In this document: positions 34,166-47,835 of the stretch, in pieces
Layout: every line of letters starts with the position of its first letter
Numbering within the stretch: position 1 is the first letter of the stretch
From: Haemonchus contortus
Lineage: Eukaryota > Nematoda > Chromadorea > Rhabditida > Trichostrongylidae
Reading direction: 5' to 3'
DNA: 64,000 nucleotides
NCBI GenBank assembly: GCA_000469685.2
Contig: LS997563.1
Coordinates: 21,150,687 to 21,214,686, forward strand
Notes under the pieces: generated by a model
Told to the model about the DNA's origin: nothing
Database searches by the model: none
What the model saw: only the letters and a program-made list of their open reading frames with translations
Made by a program: the position numbers and the translations under genes

Positions 34166-36929
34166 GACTAAAATTGAGGAACTTCTGAGGCAAAGATGAT
34201 TGATTAATTTCTTTCCATTCATCATTGATTAGTCATTATTCACACAAGTAGGTTTTCTTGTAATCTGCACAGTTATCAAGGTAAGACTCCTTATATATTA
34301 AGATTGGTGAAATCTAAAGCAATGCCACTTGCAATCGCTTGCATGCAAGAGACAAAAGGGCAGAGTAAAATTTCTCGTAATCTCACAAGACCGGGAAGGT
34401 TTTTGGACGACATAGAGAAGCGGAACAATCAAAGACAAACCCGAAAGAGAGAGCAGGGACAGCGTTTTCAAAGATATTATCATCAAAAAAGTCCGCTTGC
34501 GCGTCGGTCGTAATTTTGGGTGACCTACCGAAGAATGTCAACAGAGCAGGACCTATTGAAGATATCAATTGAGCGGATTCTCTAGCTAGAGCTTCATTGC
34601 TATTCCTATCGTATCCAAGAATGCCACTTTATTTTCGATCTCAGTAGAAATTGTAGTGTATGAAAATTCAGGAGGTCGCTAGCTTTGGTTCTGCACAGAA
34701 GAATCAAATGTACAGTCTCTCACGAACTATTTCGTTATAGGATGCTGTTGCTCCAGGAGCAACGCTCTAGCACACACAGCTAAGATCGTCTTAGAGTAAT
34801 GCCGACGATAGCTGCTCGACTTCCCTAGCAAAGAGGATGGCTATCCTTCTCTCCAGATCCTACAAGAGTATTCTGTGCAGGTTTTTCTGTACAAAAAATT
34901 TTGTCGGGAGCTTGTTCATAATTTCAGGAGATTCTTAGCCGATAGAGAAAAGCGAGCCACGACTAGTCCCCATAAGTGGGTCGATTGGACAGGTATAAGA
35001 ATACACCACACCAACCAAGTGTGTAGAGAGTTGAATTCATTGGAGGCTCCATTCCTATTCTTCTTGGTATTCCGCAAGGTGCCCGCAAGAGCTGCACCTC
35101 TTCTTTAAGCGAAGCTATCTACATCTACATGATACCTAGTGCATTTATAATGTTTAGCGAAGTCCCACTCAGCTGGTAGGATTCTGTCGTTACTGCTATA
35201 CTTAAAATAATTTGATCGAAACTGGTCTATTTTTTCAACCTATAAGCATTGCCGCGCTTCTCTGAAGGAAAAATTATGCGGTGAAATCGTAACACATCTT
35301 ATGAAAATCAATGTCATAACTATGGCACAGCGCAATTTCATCAGCATAGCTTTCATAAGTATGTACACTAAGAAATAAGTTTGCATACTAATGAAGACTA
35401 TATTTGATTGGAATCTTGCTATTATGTTTCAATGGGACGTTATAGATGTAATTTACAATACCCACCCTGAATGTTCAAAAAAAAAACACGAAAAAAACGC
35501 GTTTTCGCGTTTTTTTCGTTTTTTTCTCTGTAACTAGGTTGGTTTGCAATTTTTCAATATAGTTTGCTATATGATTGAACTCAACTCGTCGAGGTCTATA
35601 AGATGGTTTATCTAAAATTTTGATAAGTTTAATTTTGAAGTTCCCATTCATCAAAGTTCCTGAGGATACGTCATTAGCAGCGACGCCTGCTATAATTATA
35701 ACCAGAGGACATTCCCTTCTAATGAAAGTAGTCTAAGAAACGTTGAGCAGTTAACATTTTCCGGCATTGGGTGAAAATAAGACCATGGCATTTCTCAGGT
35801 CGTCCTGATCACTTCGGTACCAGTTTTCTCCAAAATGGATGGATTTGACCATGGGCCAAATTCAAGTGAGAGAGGCTTTTCAAAATGAAAGTTAGCCAAC
35901 ATCAGTTTATTTCTATTCTCAAAAATAGGTGTGTCTATTCTCTAGAAGAATTACTTTCCCATAACTTTAGAATCAGTGCTTTGAGTTAAGAAGAAAAGGT
36001 TATTTTATCGCTCAAAGTCCTGTACGCGCCATGTTTTTACGAAGAGCATCGGCTTTCTTGCTATTTCAAGTGAAATTTCTGATGCCCAGGGAGGAGCTAT
36101 GCACTGTTTCGAAAGCATTCTTACTGAACTCTGTGTGAACAATCACTGACTTTGAGAAATCGTAACTTATCTGGGCCCTCAGACTATATATAGGCTCCAG
36201 ATATGGCCCCAAAGCACAGTAGACGAAAATTTGATTTTTGCGTTCAAAGTTAACATCTGAAAACCTACATCGTTTGAATCCTTTTTCAAGAAGCTACTCA
36301 GTCATAAGAAAATCGATCCACAAAGTTAACTTCGAATTTGCACCTTCAGCACCGATTTTCTACCCTTCCCATTTTCTCGGCCACCCTACTAATTCAGAAA
36401 TTTCCAAGGTTCCAGTGATGATTCATCAACTTCACATTACCTGGTACTAATTAGTTGCATAAGAAGGTTGCCTTGCAATACGCATGGCTAGTGATTTGGA
36501 ATTCACAATATCTTTTAGATGGAGGAGGATCATTCAATGCCACTTGCAATCATTAACATGCAAGAGGTGGAGGGGCACTATGAAATCCCTTGGGATTTTT
36601 ATAATAACTTTATATTGATAGTTTTCATAATAATTTGGGCTGTCAAACGATAAGAAAAGATGACTAAATCAGAGGCAAACCTGGAAAGGCTAATGTTTCC
36701 AAAGATAGGACTATCAAAATGGTCCGTCTGGTTCGCTTCAATTCCGAACTCAACAGAGACTGCAAAAATGGCCAAAGGGGCAAAAAATGCAGAAAGTCGC
36801 AGAACCACTTGAGTGATGACAGCAACCCTTCATCGTTTTCTTTGGCCAAAAAATTTCAACGATAAAACCAACCCTCAACAACCAAATTGTTGCGTTCCGG
36901 AAAGAAAAAACCAGCGTGCAATCTCTTAC
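34166..36929. other. Spacer with a hairpin and a short direct repeat
   Basis: A 30-bp direct repeat, CAATGCCACTTGCAATC plus CATGCAAGAG, occurs at about 34319-34349 and 36536-36566. The 35489 hairpin lies between them. A frame at 34875-35108 has a TTTCAG acceptor but no domain. If 34146 and 37512 are the ends of one mariner, this is inserted DNA. Confidence 0.3.
35489..35518. repeat. Perfect hairpin with A/T-rich arms
   Basis: CGAAAAAAACGCG, a TTTT loop, then CGCGTTTTTTTCG: 13 bp of perfect pairing. Further A and T runs outside extend the pairing imperfectly to about 35478 and 35527. No transcript context is visible. Confidence 0.9.
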
Positions 36930-37512
36930 AAAAAGGTCGCTATAAGAACATTAAAATAATGTTTTTTGAAGAAGTCCTTGGCAAGAGTGAGACGCTCGTG
37001 GTTTCTTTTGTGCCCGCGTGAAAATTGACCAAGACCAGTGCTCGAAGAGCGTACTGATGGGCATAATAAAACCCTGATTCGGCTACGTTTCCTGAAACAT
37101 CTCTTATTCCTTCTAGCAGGACCCTACTCCAGCCCACAGAGCCAAGCTTGTCCGCGGCCCGACTTTATTGGTAAAAAGTGATGGCCATCTACTTTCCAGA
37201 ACTTGTCTCACTTGACTCCCTCGTATGGACCATGATCAGGAGAGGACCTGTCGAGTTGCAGTCCCTTTTTGGAGTCCTAGAAATCAAGACTGAAGAAGGG
37301 CTGGGAAGAAACGAAGAAGGATATCTGCGTGCCACATGCGATCATGTGGAGGACAAACTTTGGGCATCCATCGCGCTATTGGGGTGTATTTTGAAATGTG
37401 ATTGTAGGGCGTTGTAGCAAATGGTGTTAGCTAACGTGCATAGAAGTTCCATGGTCTCCATCAGTTGAAACACATTGCTATGAACTGGCGTCTATAATTT
37501 TGGGACACCCTG
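36930..37512 (+). pseudogene. Mariner-like transposase remnant (third family)
   Basis: Plus-strand pieces in order: ETLVVSFVPA (near 36990; compare K-PLVFVPAGVK), QDPTPAHRAKLVRG (37118-37160; the QQDSAPAH second-aspartate motif, directly preceded by a TAG stop), then PELVSLDSLVW (about 37196; compare PDLNPLDYxVW, third aspartate kept), GYLRATCDHVEDKLWASI and a stop at 37417. The element end TGGGACACCCTG lies at 37501-37512 with TA next to it. The first catalytic block was not found. Stops and frameshifts make it inactive. Confidence 0.7.
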
Positions 37513-37514
37513 TA

Positions 37515-40500
37515 TATGCAACTATTTTCAATGAAGTAGATCACTTTGCAGGGCAAAGTGTCTGATTTCTTTCGAGATTGAAACATACTTTCGAATTTCA
37601 TTTCCTAGAGTGGTGGTTTTGTTTCTAGTCTGAAACTATATCGACGCTATCTCGAATAATTCTGTGAATCAATTAATGACGGCTTTCCCGCAGTAGCCCT
37701 AACTGAACGCATGTACTGGTCACCGATCTCAGCGATCGGGTACGGCTAGCCGACGCGATTTTCGGGAAAAAGTATCTGCACCCCAGTAGTCATCTGGGAG
37801 GTTTCTTCGCACCTCTACAGCGGCCTCTCTAATGGTCTTGATGGTCTCAAGTTGTTTAGCAATCTACTCATTCGAATGCATTCGTTGAGGTCAAATGATG
37901 CAAATATTCAACAGTGCAAGAGTTCTTTTACGAACGTAACAGCCCTCGCAGAGATTTTTGTGAGCTTGTCTACGAATATCTACGAATAATGTATAGAGCG
38001 TGAAAGTCTGCACTGAATTGAGCAATGTGAACAGAAGCGTGAATTAGCACACACTAAAATAGGTGTATATAATGTTGTATTGAGTGTCTGCATCACCATG
38101 CATCGGCAAGCTTCTGTGGAATAGAAGGCGCATCAACCGCCCTACAGGAGTAGGTTAGGGAACTTGGTCACCTCAGCCAGATGGCTCATCGGGTGGCTAA
38201 GTGAGCCGAGGAATACGGGGCATTGAGAATCCACAGCCACATGTAAGATGTTGGTGGAAATAACATCACCACTTTTTAAAATAGATTTTGAAAATATTAT
38301 TTAATCTACACATTATTGGTGGCCAAGTGAAGAAGAAAGAAAAAAGATGCCACAGGTAGTAACTCTGGGTGAAATTTGTAGATCGATTTTCATCATCAGC
38401 GAGTAGTAGCATTTGAAAATGGATTCCAACTATGTAAGAATTCGAAAGTGAACTTCTCATAAAAAAAGATGAGCTCTAGTCTTCTGCAATCTGAAGTGAT
38501 ATCGGAAGAGTGTATAAAGTCTGGGGTTTTAGGCGTGAATAGTTTTTTTCAACTAGTGATTGTTCGGAAAGAGTTGGGTATGAAGAATGTCGGGGGAAAA
38601 AGTCACTTCTACCGGAACAGGAGAAATTTTACACAAAAAAAACAAGAAACTGTATGCCTTTGGTAAATGCGTGTCGCATATCGGCTTTTGAACAATGAAA
38701 TAGCTTTTCTATTTGAATCCAAGCATACGATTTGCGGACTATAGAGGGGTGCTAGACCAGAAATACAGGCAGTTATTCACCGAGAATAGGAAGTAAGTCA
38801 TAATTGCTAGTCTTCAGTTCTAAAAGCCTCTCTCGTTCAAAAGTGGTGCATTACTGAATTCTAATTCCATTTCGAAGAAAATTGGTATCGAAATGATCAG
38901 TGCAATCCTTTCCGAGTCTTCCTTTGGTTCTGGAATATAATAGCTTCAGCACAACTCACTGAATGCTTTCAATAGAAGTGGATGTCTTCTGGTTCTAATT
39001 GTAGCGTGTGTCGCTGCTTATAACCCTTAGAGAACTTCATAGAACAGAGACTTCAACACTGAACGTTTAAGATGTCAAACTATGGAAAACTCTCTATGGA
39101 AAAAGTTGTTTTTCAGCCCAGTTGTTCATATAAAAAACAGCGAGGAAAACGCGAAAGCGAAATATTCTCATGGTTTTTTTTTTCGAGTAGCTATGTTAGG
39201 TATCGCAAGTCCTTCATGGAGAGCTCTTCAACGAGGTACCTGATTAAGATGAACATAACAGTGCAGCTGATGACGATATTTTCATATTTACCCTCGCTTC
39301 GTGCTATCAATGTCTAACATTCCCAAATATCTTCTATATATTCTGCACTTTTCTAGTGTTCTTGATGTATGCTTCCTTCCATACTGGACCGTTGATGCGG
39401 AGAATGCCCCCTGGACTACCAAAGCCCACAGCCTGCCTCGTAGACATGCTTGCGTGCTCTACATCGATCATACGATTAGTCAATTATGTTTACTTCCCGA
39501 GGCACTCGCACACAAACTAAGCAATGCGTTGAATTTGCGCTCCTGATATTTCCTTCTTCCTTGCGGACTTGGCTGTAGGCAATATCATCAAGAGCGACCA
39601 TAATCTTTTTTAAAATGCCTTATACACTACTGACGCATTATGAGATTCACATGATCGTTTAGAGCACAGCTTAGAAAACAGCAACTTGTAGGTTTGAAGT
39701 TCACCCCAACAAACGAAATTCAGGCCTTGTTTTCGATGTTTTCCGCACACAATTTTCTTGCCGCCCCAATAATTAGCTGATTTTTGGTTCTGCATCACTG
39801 CTTTCATTTATGTCCTATCTTTCCAATTCTGTTTCCATTAACCGCTTGATTAGGATGTGCCTTCCTATTGTCTTTAGAAAATGACTGGTACCATCGCTTC
39901 TCCAGCTTTTTTCAGAAGGACGTAGGCGTTCTTTTTGGATACGTACGGAAATCGTCAATGAGTGCTGCTAGTTAATAAGCGTCAGCATCAACGCCTTGTA
40001 AAGCGGATGGAGTTGCCATTCCTCCTCCTCCCCTCCTTCCTCCGATCGCTGCATTACCACTCATCAATGGTTGTTCCTTCTAAACGACTTCCTGCATTGC
40101 CACCTTATGGGGTTTTCGCACGTTCCTCTCATTTTATTGAAGTGCCTTCCCTATATCAATTCCAATCACAATAGACGAATATTTCTTTTTCCTTACATGA
40201 CATCTCCCATCCCGTCCAACTCAACACCATCAGCTAATTGAGATGAGCAAATCATATATGCTCCGAGTCATGTCAACAGCAATACTCACAACTGCTCAAA
40301 CTAGGGGTTGAAATCCGTGTGGTTAACTGGGCGCTTGTTTAATTGCTACGCCGGCGCGCTCGATAAATCATTTATGGCTCAGCGGGAATTCCCGTTGCAA
40401 AGCAAACGTTCAAGCGGTGGACCTATATCGCTCACATCTGAATCGTTGATGAGAACCTTGGAATTATCTCCCTATGCATCTCGCTGCGCTCTCACAGCTG

Positions 40501-43500
40501 TCGAAAAGACGATCGGAAGCTATAATCTGTGGAGAATTTTCACTGTCTTTATTTCGTGACTGGGGATTGAATTCACTTCTGCAGCTGACAAACCAATGCT
40601 TCTTTTGATGTTGAAGGGTTTCCTACACAACGTTAGCTCGTTTTTTTATTCCACACTTCTACGTGATTGATAATTGAGGGAGGGGAGAGTCACTAAAACC
40701 ACATCGCCAATAGGAGCGAGAGGGAGAGTTGCGACAAAGCATTTCTCCATGAACTGAGATTAGTGGAGCTGGGGGAGATCGTTTTGCATCAGTAATGCTC
40801 TGATTTCATGAGCATTGTACCGCTCTGTAGAGAAACAAACTAATGCTGCTGGAAAAAATACGGTTTTTTGGAGGAGCCAGGCTGTTACTCCTCACAGACC
40901 CTCAGATTCTTTGTCCAGTCAGAATGGTTGAATCGATGAATGATTTTGTCTTCACTCTTGCATGACCTCAGGTAGGGAATCCCTTCCTTCTATACTATTA
41001 CAAATCATCATGCTATTTCTCTTATTGTCTGACATTTCTGTCACTACGTAATCACTGTCGCGATGATGATAGGTGGGCAGTGCGGAGAGTGACCGTTGTT
41101 GTGTTCAGTATGTCCCACGCACGTGAGGGGCCGTAACTGCGCAATTAGTGTCCCGATCGAATTCTTCTCGTTTGTTGTGCTCGCCTTCGCTACACGACAT
41201 GCACTACTCGTTGAGGTTGTGTCGAACTCTGCTCTTGCAGCTCTAGCCATTAGAGAGAATCGAATAAAGCCTCGCCAGCAGGAGAGGCAGAGCGATACAC
41301 AGCCATCAGCGGCATCGAAATCGCAGTTCTCCTCACCCTTGTTTATTTCGAAGTCACGCGGTTATGACGTTTTCGAGGTCTGCTATAGAAATCAGTATCG
41401 TGAATAGATCATTGGAGGGCTTAAGTACGCGAGATATCAGGCTTGATCCATGCGTTCATTTACCCATGTCGAACCTTTTTCCTCCCCATGCATTCGGCTA
41501 TTCGAAATGAGCACTGACCAATGCATACCGCTGCTTGCGGTTCAGGTGGAACTTCGTCGAATATGGTACGTTGTTGAACGTTAAGTCGTAGGAAGCAGCC
41601 GAGAACTGTTAGAAAGGCAGCCTCGTTGGTAGATTTATTTCACTATATTGAAGAGTAATGTTATTCCAACTGGTTCAATCATATGATTTGCCAAGTCGTC
41701 TCAACATAAATTTCTTTGCTTCCGTTCCTTCAGAACCAGAACTTTCTTCTTTAACATCTTTATGAATTTTGAGTTAGACAACAGATAGTGTGCGAAGTTG
41801 TTAACGATAATGACCCAGTACAACTCTCGCTGCAGCAGGTCTTGAGTTCCTTACGATATATCCATCTTATATAAACGTTCCGTGTTATTGGCTTCACTGT
41901 AGCTGTTCGACCTGCAAATAAAATGATGCCCTCAATTCTGCCTTCTCATGCTTTCCTGAATTACATATGTCAAACAACTCACATACAGGCATCATTCCTT
42001 GCATTCTGGATGTTTTCCGATTTCTTTCTGCTTCTTTTGCTTCTCACAACTTTTCTAAGAACCAGCCCAAAAACTTTGTTGAAAGCGAGCTTAATAGACC
42101 TTCCTTTCGCAAATTATGATGGGTCGCTTCAGTCGCTTACCATTGCCGTGCCACCTCATTATTAGGGAGCACATCTTCTGTACAGCAAGCGACACGTAGA
42201 GGTCGATTTCATTGTCGGTTGCGTAATTTTTCCATTAGCCATATGTTCGCTAGATATTTGTGTATGCCCTTTGTATCCTGATTACTGTCTCCAGAATGTA
42301 TAGCTCCGAAGTTAAACCATCGAAAAAACATTTCCAGAAAGCTTGGAATCAATGCCGGTTTTCAGCAGTCCGATCTAACAATCACCCTGCCGCTTTTGTC
42401 AAACTATCTTTTTAAAGGCTTTCACATTCGTGAAGATTGTCTGAACAAGTGCCGTTTAGAAACAGAACGTTTTCTAGCATGTTGATAGTAATATCCGAGA
42501 TAATCATTATCTAATCTTACTTTTCTTTGGCACCATTCTTGATCATGCCTGAGATTAATCCGGTTTTCTTACTAGTTTTTCTTATTTCCTGCTTATATTC
42601 GATTGCTGCAGTTTGACAAAGCCAGAACACAGACCTAGAGCTAGGAAGTAGCCACCAGGGAATTCCAGAGAAATCTATAACTGGCACATTGCGTAAATAT
42701 TAACTTCGATGGTTAGTGAAACGAAGTGCCACAGGCGAACGTGGGCTCCCTTCTCTCAAACTTTCTCGGAAATCCTCCGACTGATTTTTTGATCAAAACT
42801 GCGGAATCTGAGAAGTTCCAGCATGTTTCGGCTGCTTTTACTGCCTCATTTGTGCTGCCCATGATCCTTCCTATTTTTCTGGGAATGGTTTGCTGCTAAG
42901 GGTTTTGAGGAGGTTCTTGCGGCTAATTTTCGGAGCTCTTAGCTTCTTCTGAAAGTATGAGATGACATTTCACGATACCTTTTTTATTTTTTAATGTTGA
43001 CAAAATCGCAAAAAAGCGTGGCTCATCTGTTGCAAAGTTTCAGCAATCGAGTTCTGCATAGACCATCAAGCTCTCTGTTGAGATTGGATTAACCCACCGA
43101 ATTTGGATTAATGGGATGAAGTGGTTAAGCTGCCACTGCAAAACTGCCGTCGATAACTTATCAAAGGGAGTGAAGAGTAACGCCAGTTTTATAAAAAGAG
43201 TGAATCCGCCTCAGTTCGGGCATTATATTAGACCTCCTCCCAATACTTTGTGGATTTGCAGAATTTTTTTGTTCTGATTTAATCTTGAACTTGGTGACTC
43301 CATACCCCTACATATTCCCTCCTTGCATAAAGCCAATACATATATGCCCTTTTCTTTTAAAAGCGATGCCATTCAGTGAATTTGATTGTTCTAATCTTAC
43401 AGTTAGCAATCTCTTTTATTCTGGATCGAGTTCAGTGAGAGGTTCTCTTGTCATGTAGCTAATAGCTGACATATGAGCTACTTTCCACTGCATAAAGCAC

Positions 43501-43695
43501 TGCTAGCTGAAGCATCCTATTGAAGAGTGGTTTGAGAATTTTCGCGCATTTTACCAAGTTCTTCCCTTAGAATGAGCTGCACAGTTCTTGCCTATACTTC
43601 TGTACTATTCTGCACCTCGGTCTTTTTTCGGCTTTATATCTCTATCGCCTCGGAATAGATGGAGAAATATTATGCAATCATATTATACTTCAGAA
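37515..43695. other. Long unassigned spacer
   Basis: Several frames of 65-103 codons occur. The most coding-like are 40308-40559 and 41096-41407 (+; the latter has one hydrophobic stretch and a polar tail). None has a recognised domain or clear splice borders. No transposon ends were recognised. Confidence 0.3.
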
Positions 43696-43979
43696 GGGCG
43701 GAGGTGGTGTAGTAGCAAGTGGCGCACTATAATATGTATATCACAGGGACGGTAGGGGATTCGAGCCCCCGATTGATATCCGCCTAGGCCAACCAAGCCT
43801 TCCATCCCAGGTCGGGTGATTGGTATTACACTCGTCTGGGAGGGTAAAAGAACTGACATGTACATCGATTGGCCACCGCAATTCATTGTATATGCCACAT
43901 TCGCATTCATTAAGCCACTGCGATTCTGAATGGAAGTCGAATGCGGGGGCGCACCCCTTAGACGGGATTAATTAACGCC
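43696..43979 (+). mobile_element. tRNA-derived SINE, complete copy
   Basis: The head GGGCGGAGGTGGTGTAGTAG has an A-box-like GGTGTAGTAGCAAGTGG. A B-box-like GGGGATTCGAGCCCCCG lies about 50 bp on, with the spacing of an RNA polymerase III internal promoter. The body has CCAAGCCTTCCATCC, ACTCGTCTGGGAGG and CAATTCATTGTAT. The tail GAATGGAAGTCGAATGCGGG ends near GATTAATTAACGCC. The copy is 284 bp with no coding capacity; movement would depend on a LINE partner. Confidence 0.85.
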
Positions 43980-46448
43980 GAAAGACTTTACTCATTATTA
44001 TATTTCAGGGGATTATGTCACATGAAAAAAATGACAAATCCATGAAATGCTACAGAAATAGTAGAACTTCAGAGCGCGATGGACGTAGAAGGCTCCACGG
44101 AAGAAGAATAAGCTAGACGAACATGGGAAAAGAGTGAGTGAAGAAAGCGGATCAGTGTCCACTGTTTGACATAGTGAAGGGCATCAGTGGTGCAGGAATA
44201 GGCCTATGATGACAACTAACATGGAGTTACGATTCTCTGAACGAGTGATCGCACTGTAGCATTGTGCAACATAATTTAAAGCCAGTGGTATCCTGCTAAA
44301 GCGTCGAAGTCAAAGGATTAAGGTAGAGCGGATCGGAATATACGGTTGCACAACCCCCGGCGGGTAAACCTAATAGTAAATTTTAAAATAACATGTTCAA
44401 ATGAGCCGTTATTCTACATAGCAGGAAAAACTCGCTTTTGAAAACTGTAAGCAGAAATTTTCCAACCGCTTGTGTTCAATGAGTTGCTTCAGCGAACAGT
44501 GTTCTAGTTGAGATAACTACGATTGACCTACTACAAGGGTGCAGAAGCAATATTTTAATCTAGGAAAGAATGAAAAAAGGGTTTCAGGCTAATCAAAAAA
44601 GTTCGGGTTCAATTTGATGAACTCATTCGCCTGAGGATTAAGCTATGAATTATATATCTGTACATACCGACTACACTGCGACTACCGAACCGAGGAAACA
44701 TTCAAATGGAAGCAACTTGCTGAAGATAGAACTGAGATACTCGTGCGCGTATCGCTGCAAACGGCATGTCCCAGGTTTTTAACTAAGTTCCCTTTTATTG
44801 TCTGACGAGCTTTTATTCCACCTGGTGTTGATATCTCATTCAGTACATACCTAGCTAGCATTATAAAGTTTTTCTCCCATTGCCCATATCTGATGCTCCT
44901 CCTCTACATTTATGAAGCATACGAATAATATGGTGGATTGATTCAGGTTTTATACCTCAATTCGTTCATTTTCTGTTACACTATTGAGGAGTTGCTATTA
45001 GATGAGCCCTGTAATCATTACCTTCCAGTGTATCACTCGGCTCAGTTGAAGCAGCATTCTCAGCCATATGACCAGCTTGATCTTCTTTTGGGGCAGCTTC
45101 GAATCGAAGATTTAGCGAAGGGTGCCGTTTCAGTCCGACAACTCTGCCAGCTTTTACATAGGAGGCGATGGATAGAGTCGACTATTTACCACATACCACA
45201 ATGAGTCACTAGTGCTCATGTTTCACCAAATCTCTTTTGATGGTCTGAAGCAGTTGCGATGCTCACACCATGTGCTCATGGGAATTCATAACAGAGCACG
45301 CGCTCCCCTCCATCACCAAGGCATTCAACCTGCAATTGCAAACAGCGAAATGACAACGATAATGCTCCTCATACATATTGAAGGTCAAGTCTGGACATTT
45401 AAAGCCAACCATGGTCGTTCCCCCAGTGGAACTCGGTTCTTTCAGCTTAACACCTCACTTGTTTTTCAATCACTCTGTGCTGCACTTCGACTGAGCATCA
45501 GTTCGCGCAGTGGATAGTTGTGGTGTCTCTTTTATTTTAGCTGAAATTCTGTCAAGAAAGTTGTAAAGTCTTTTGCCCTCGAACAATCCCGTTTCTGTGA
45601 TGCGCCTTTCGACTTCAAATCAGTATCTCTTTGCCACCAGAAGTCGAACATACATACATATGGGCTTATACCTTAAATGACGGTAACCAGTCGCTGTACA
45701 GTCAGCGTTTTTACCCTCCCAGAAGGATATTTCCAATAAGTAGACTATTTTCGAGCTCGCTTTCTCTCAGTAGCACTTTCAGTTGCTTCTAAAATTTCCT
45801 TCATATCCATTTCCTTTTTGGATCTTCGAGAGTTTTGTTCGGATCACGATTTCCATTTTTTTTCGAGTTTAGAAACCAGGTTAGCCGTCAGAGTCGTTCC
45901 GTGTTTATAATTGCTATTGCTATTGTCAGGAGCATATGCTAATTCCCGTCTGATGCAAGTCAAGCGGCTTTTCGTCATTATCGTAGAAGAAAGGGTGAGC
46001 GCTGTACAATTCCCTTCCGTTCCACCGGCTCCTTCTCCCATATTTCGAAGCTTGTTTTTTCTCAGACCTGCCTAACTACTTTTAATACCTCCAAAACCAA
46101 CGTGAACCCGCAACTGCTAGTGTTCGACCAAGATGAACTTCAATGTACGATTCTATATGCTTATGGTTAGAAGAATGAATATTAGCTTAATACTGACGGC
46201 TTAATTGGCTTACTGACCGGGCTTTTTCTCCTTGGTTATCTGCTTCTCCCTCATTAGGGGATGTATTGCGTGACGGATGAATTATCTCGTTCTAATGGAC
46301 AATCGTACAATTTTGTGGCCATACATGTTGTTTCCTTTGTTGCTGCTTTTGTGTTGTTCCTAAAACTCACTGCGATTCGAATTTCCGAGGTTGTCAAAAG
46401 AGAGGTGAAAAAAGGAAGAGTTGATTATTTTGAGCGATATTGATGCGA
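43980..46448. other. Unassigned spacer
   Basis: Two adjacent plus-strand frames (44938-45204 and 45212-45517, different phases) and a minus-strand frame (45844-46041) have plausible composition but no domain. No repeats were recognised. Confidence 0.3.
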
Positions 46449-46851
46449 TCAAATCATCAAGTTTGCTATTTGGATGAGTTTCTCCTTGTTGACATCATTC
46501 CCAAGTCGGGCAAAACACCTATTTCTCCAGTTCCTCCATCTATGCGATTTCTCTCTGGTCCCTAGTAAACAATTGCAAATTCTTCCGCCATGACCAGCCA
46601 TCCATTTAGGCGCAAGTTGGGAAGCAGTGAGCAAATCGGAGTCTTCCCATCCGAAGAGGTTGTTTCCCAGTGATTCCTCTTGTTTCTTGCCAATTTTCCC
46701 TTTCGTCAACTTCTCTGATAAACAATGGGTGTCATTGTTCTCTGAGCGGCCTGAGTCAACTATCTTCGAATTTCCCACTTCTAGGGCATCAGTTCGTTTT
46801 TTTTTAAACTCCTTACCTTTGAAATGAGTGAAAAATACCCGAGTTTGAAGC
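46449..46851 (-). CDS. Long open minus-strand stretch, possible exon, unknown function
   Basis: The frame is open for about 134 codons, from a TTTAG near 46851-46855 (an acceptor-like AATTTAG) to TGA at 46447-46449. The deduced protein is polar and basic with several tryptophans (KWMAGHGGRICNC, HRWRNWRNRC). It has no recognised domain and no ATG near the start. A stretch of this length is only slightly longer than chance would give in 64 kb, so this is a weak call. Confidence 0.2.
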
Positions 46852-46855
46852 TAAA

Positions 46856-47835
46856 TTGTGCTGCTCCTAGTTCGACTTTTTCCTTGCCACTTTATCATCA
46901 CCACCGTCTTCAAGCCACCTGACTACACTCCTTCATAACTACAACATTTGTAAAGCAAATTACCTAGCTATTTCAATGTTGAGGAGGGTAAAGTATGTAG
47001 TCCCATGTGCATATTTTGAATGCTACTTACACAGCTGATTCTATGCATATGTATCACATTTGTCACACGTCGAAAGTGTTTTCGAGTTACTCCCCAGTTT
47101 TCAGTTTCTTTTACCCTCGCGCAGGTTTTATCCTAGTGTTAGTTTAGTTTGCTCGGCTTTTTGTTGTGATTTTCATCAAAAATCTGGGTTTTCCTCACAT
47201 GAATGCGCTCAGTTTGCTCGGAAGTATTGGGAAGGAAGTTTTTCGAATTGGTGTATCCCTGTGGAAATCAATGGCAAAGTTAGCCTAGATATCATTCCAT
47301 CCTGCCGCAGCCATTGGCAAGAGCATCTGGAAAGCACAGGAATTTCGCCGTAATTCACAAATCAGAATGTCAGGATTCACTCTTCCCAAAGAGCGCCACA
47401 AGTTTTTGTGGAATCTTACCCCATCAATAAAAGTGTGTTTGGCTTACAATATAATTTGCAAAGCAAGCCGAAATCTGAGTTGGAATTGCCTTAGCTCTCG
47501 TATGGCTTTTGGTCCTACACGCTTCGAACAGCCATCGATTGCGCGGCGCTTCTCTTGAAGGAAGGCAGAGGAACGTAGCGATGCAAGGGGAGGTAAAAAT
47601 TCTCTTCGAAGCAAACTAAAAAAACTGGTGATTCTTCAGTGAAACATGTTGCCTCCAGTCTCCCCCTTTGCAAACCCTTCACTCTGAGCAAAGCAACTCG
47701 CAATTAGCCCATTCTTTTCCTACCTACTTATCTCCTTTGCCCGAAGCCGAGTTAGCATGAAGAATCACTAAGTAGAAGACACTTTTTCGAATTTGTCGGG
47801 ACTATTTTTGGAGACTCGTAACTGTCAATTCTCCT
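46856..47835. other. Unassigned spacer
   Basis: Frames 47060-47353 and 47367-47558 (+) have no domain. Nothing else was recognised. Confidence 0.3.

Noticed and set aside
43696..43790. A tRNA gene from A- and B-box-like sequence
   Set aside because: The cloverleaf cannot be completed and the same sequence recurs with a 200-bp tail; it is a SINE head.
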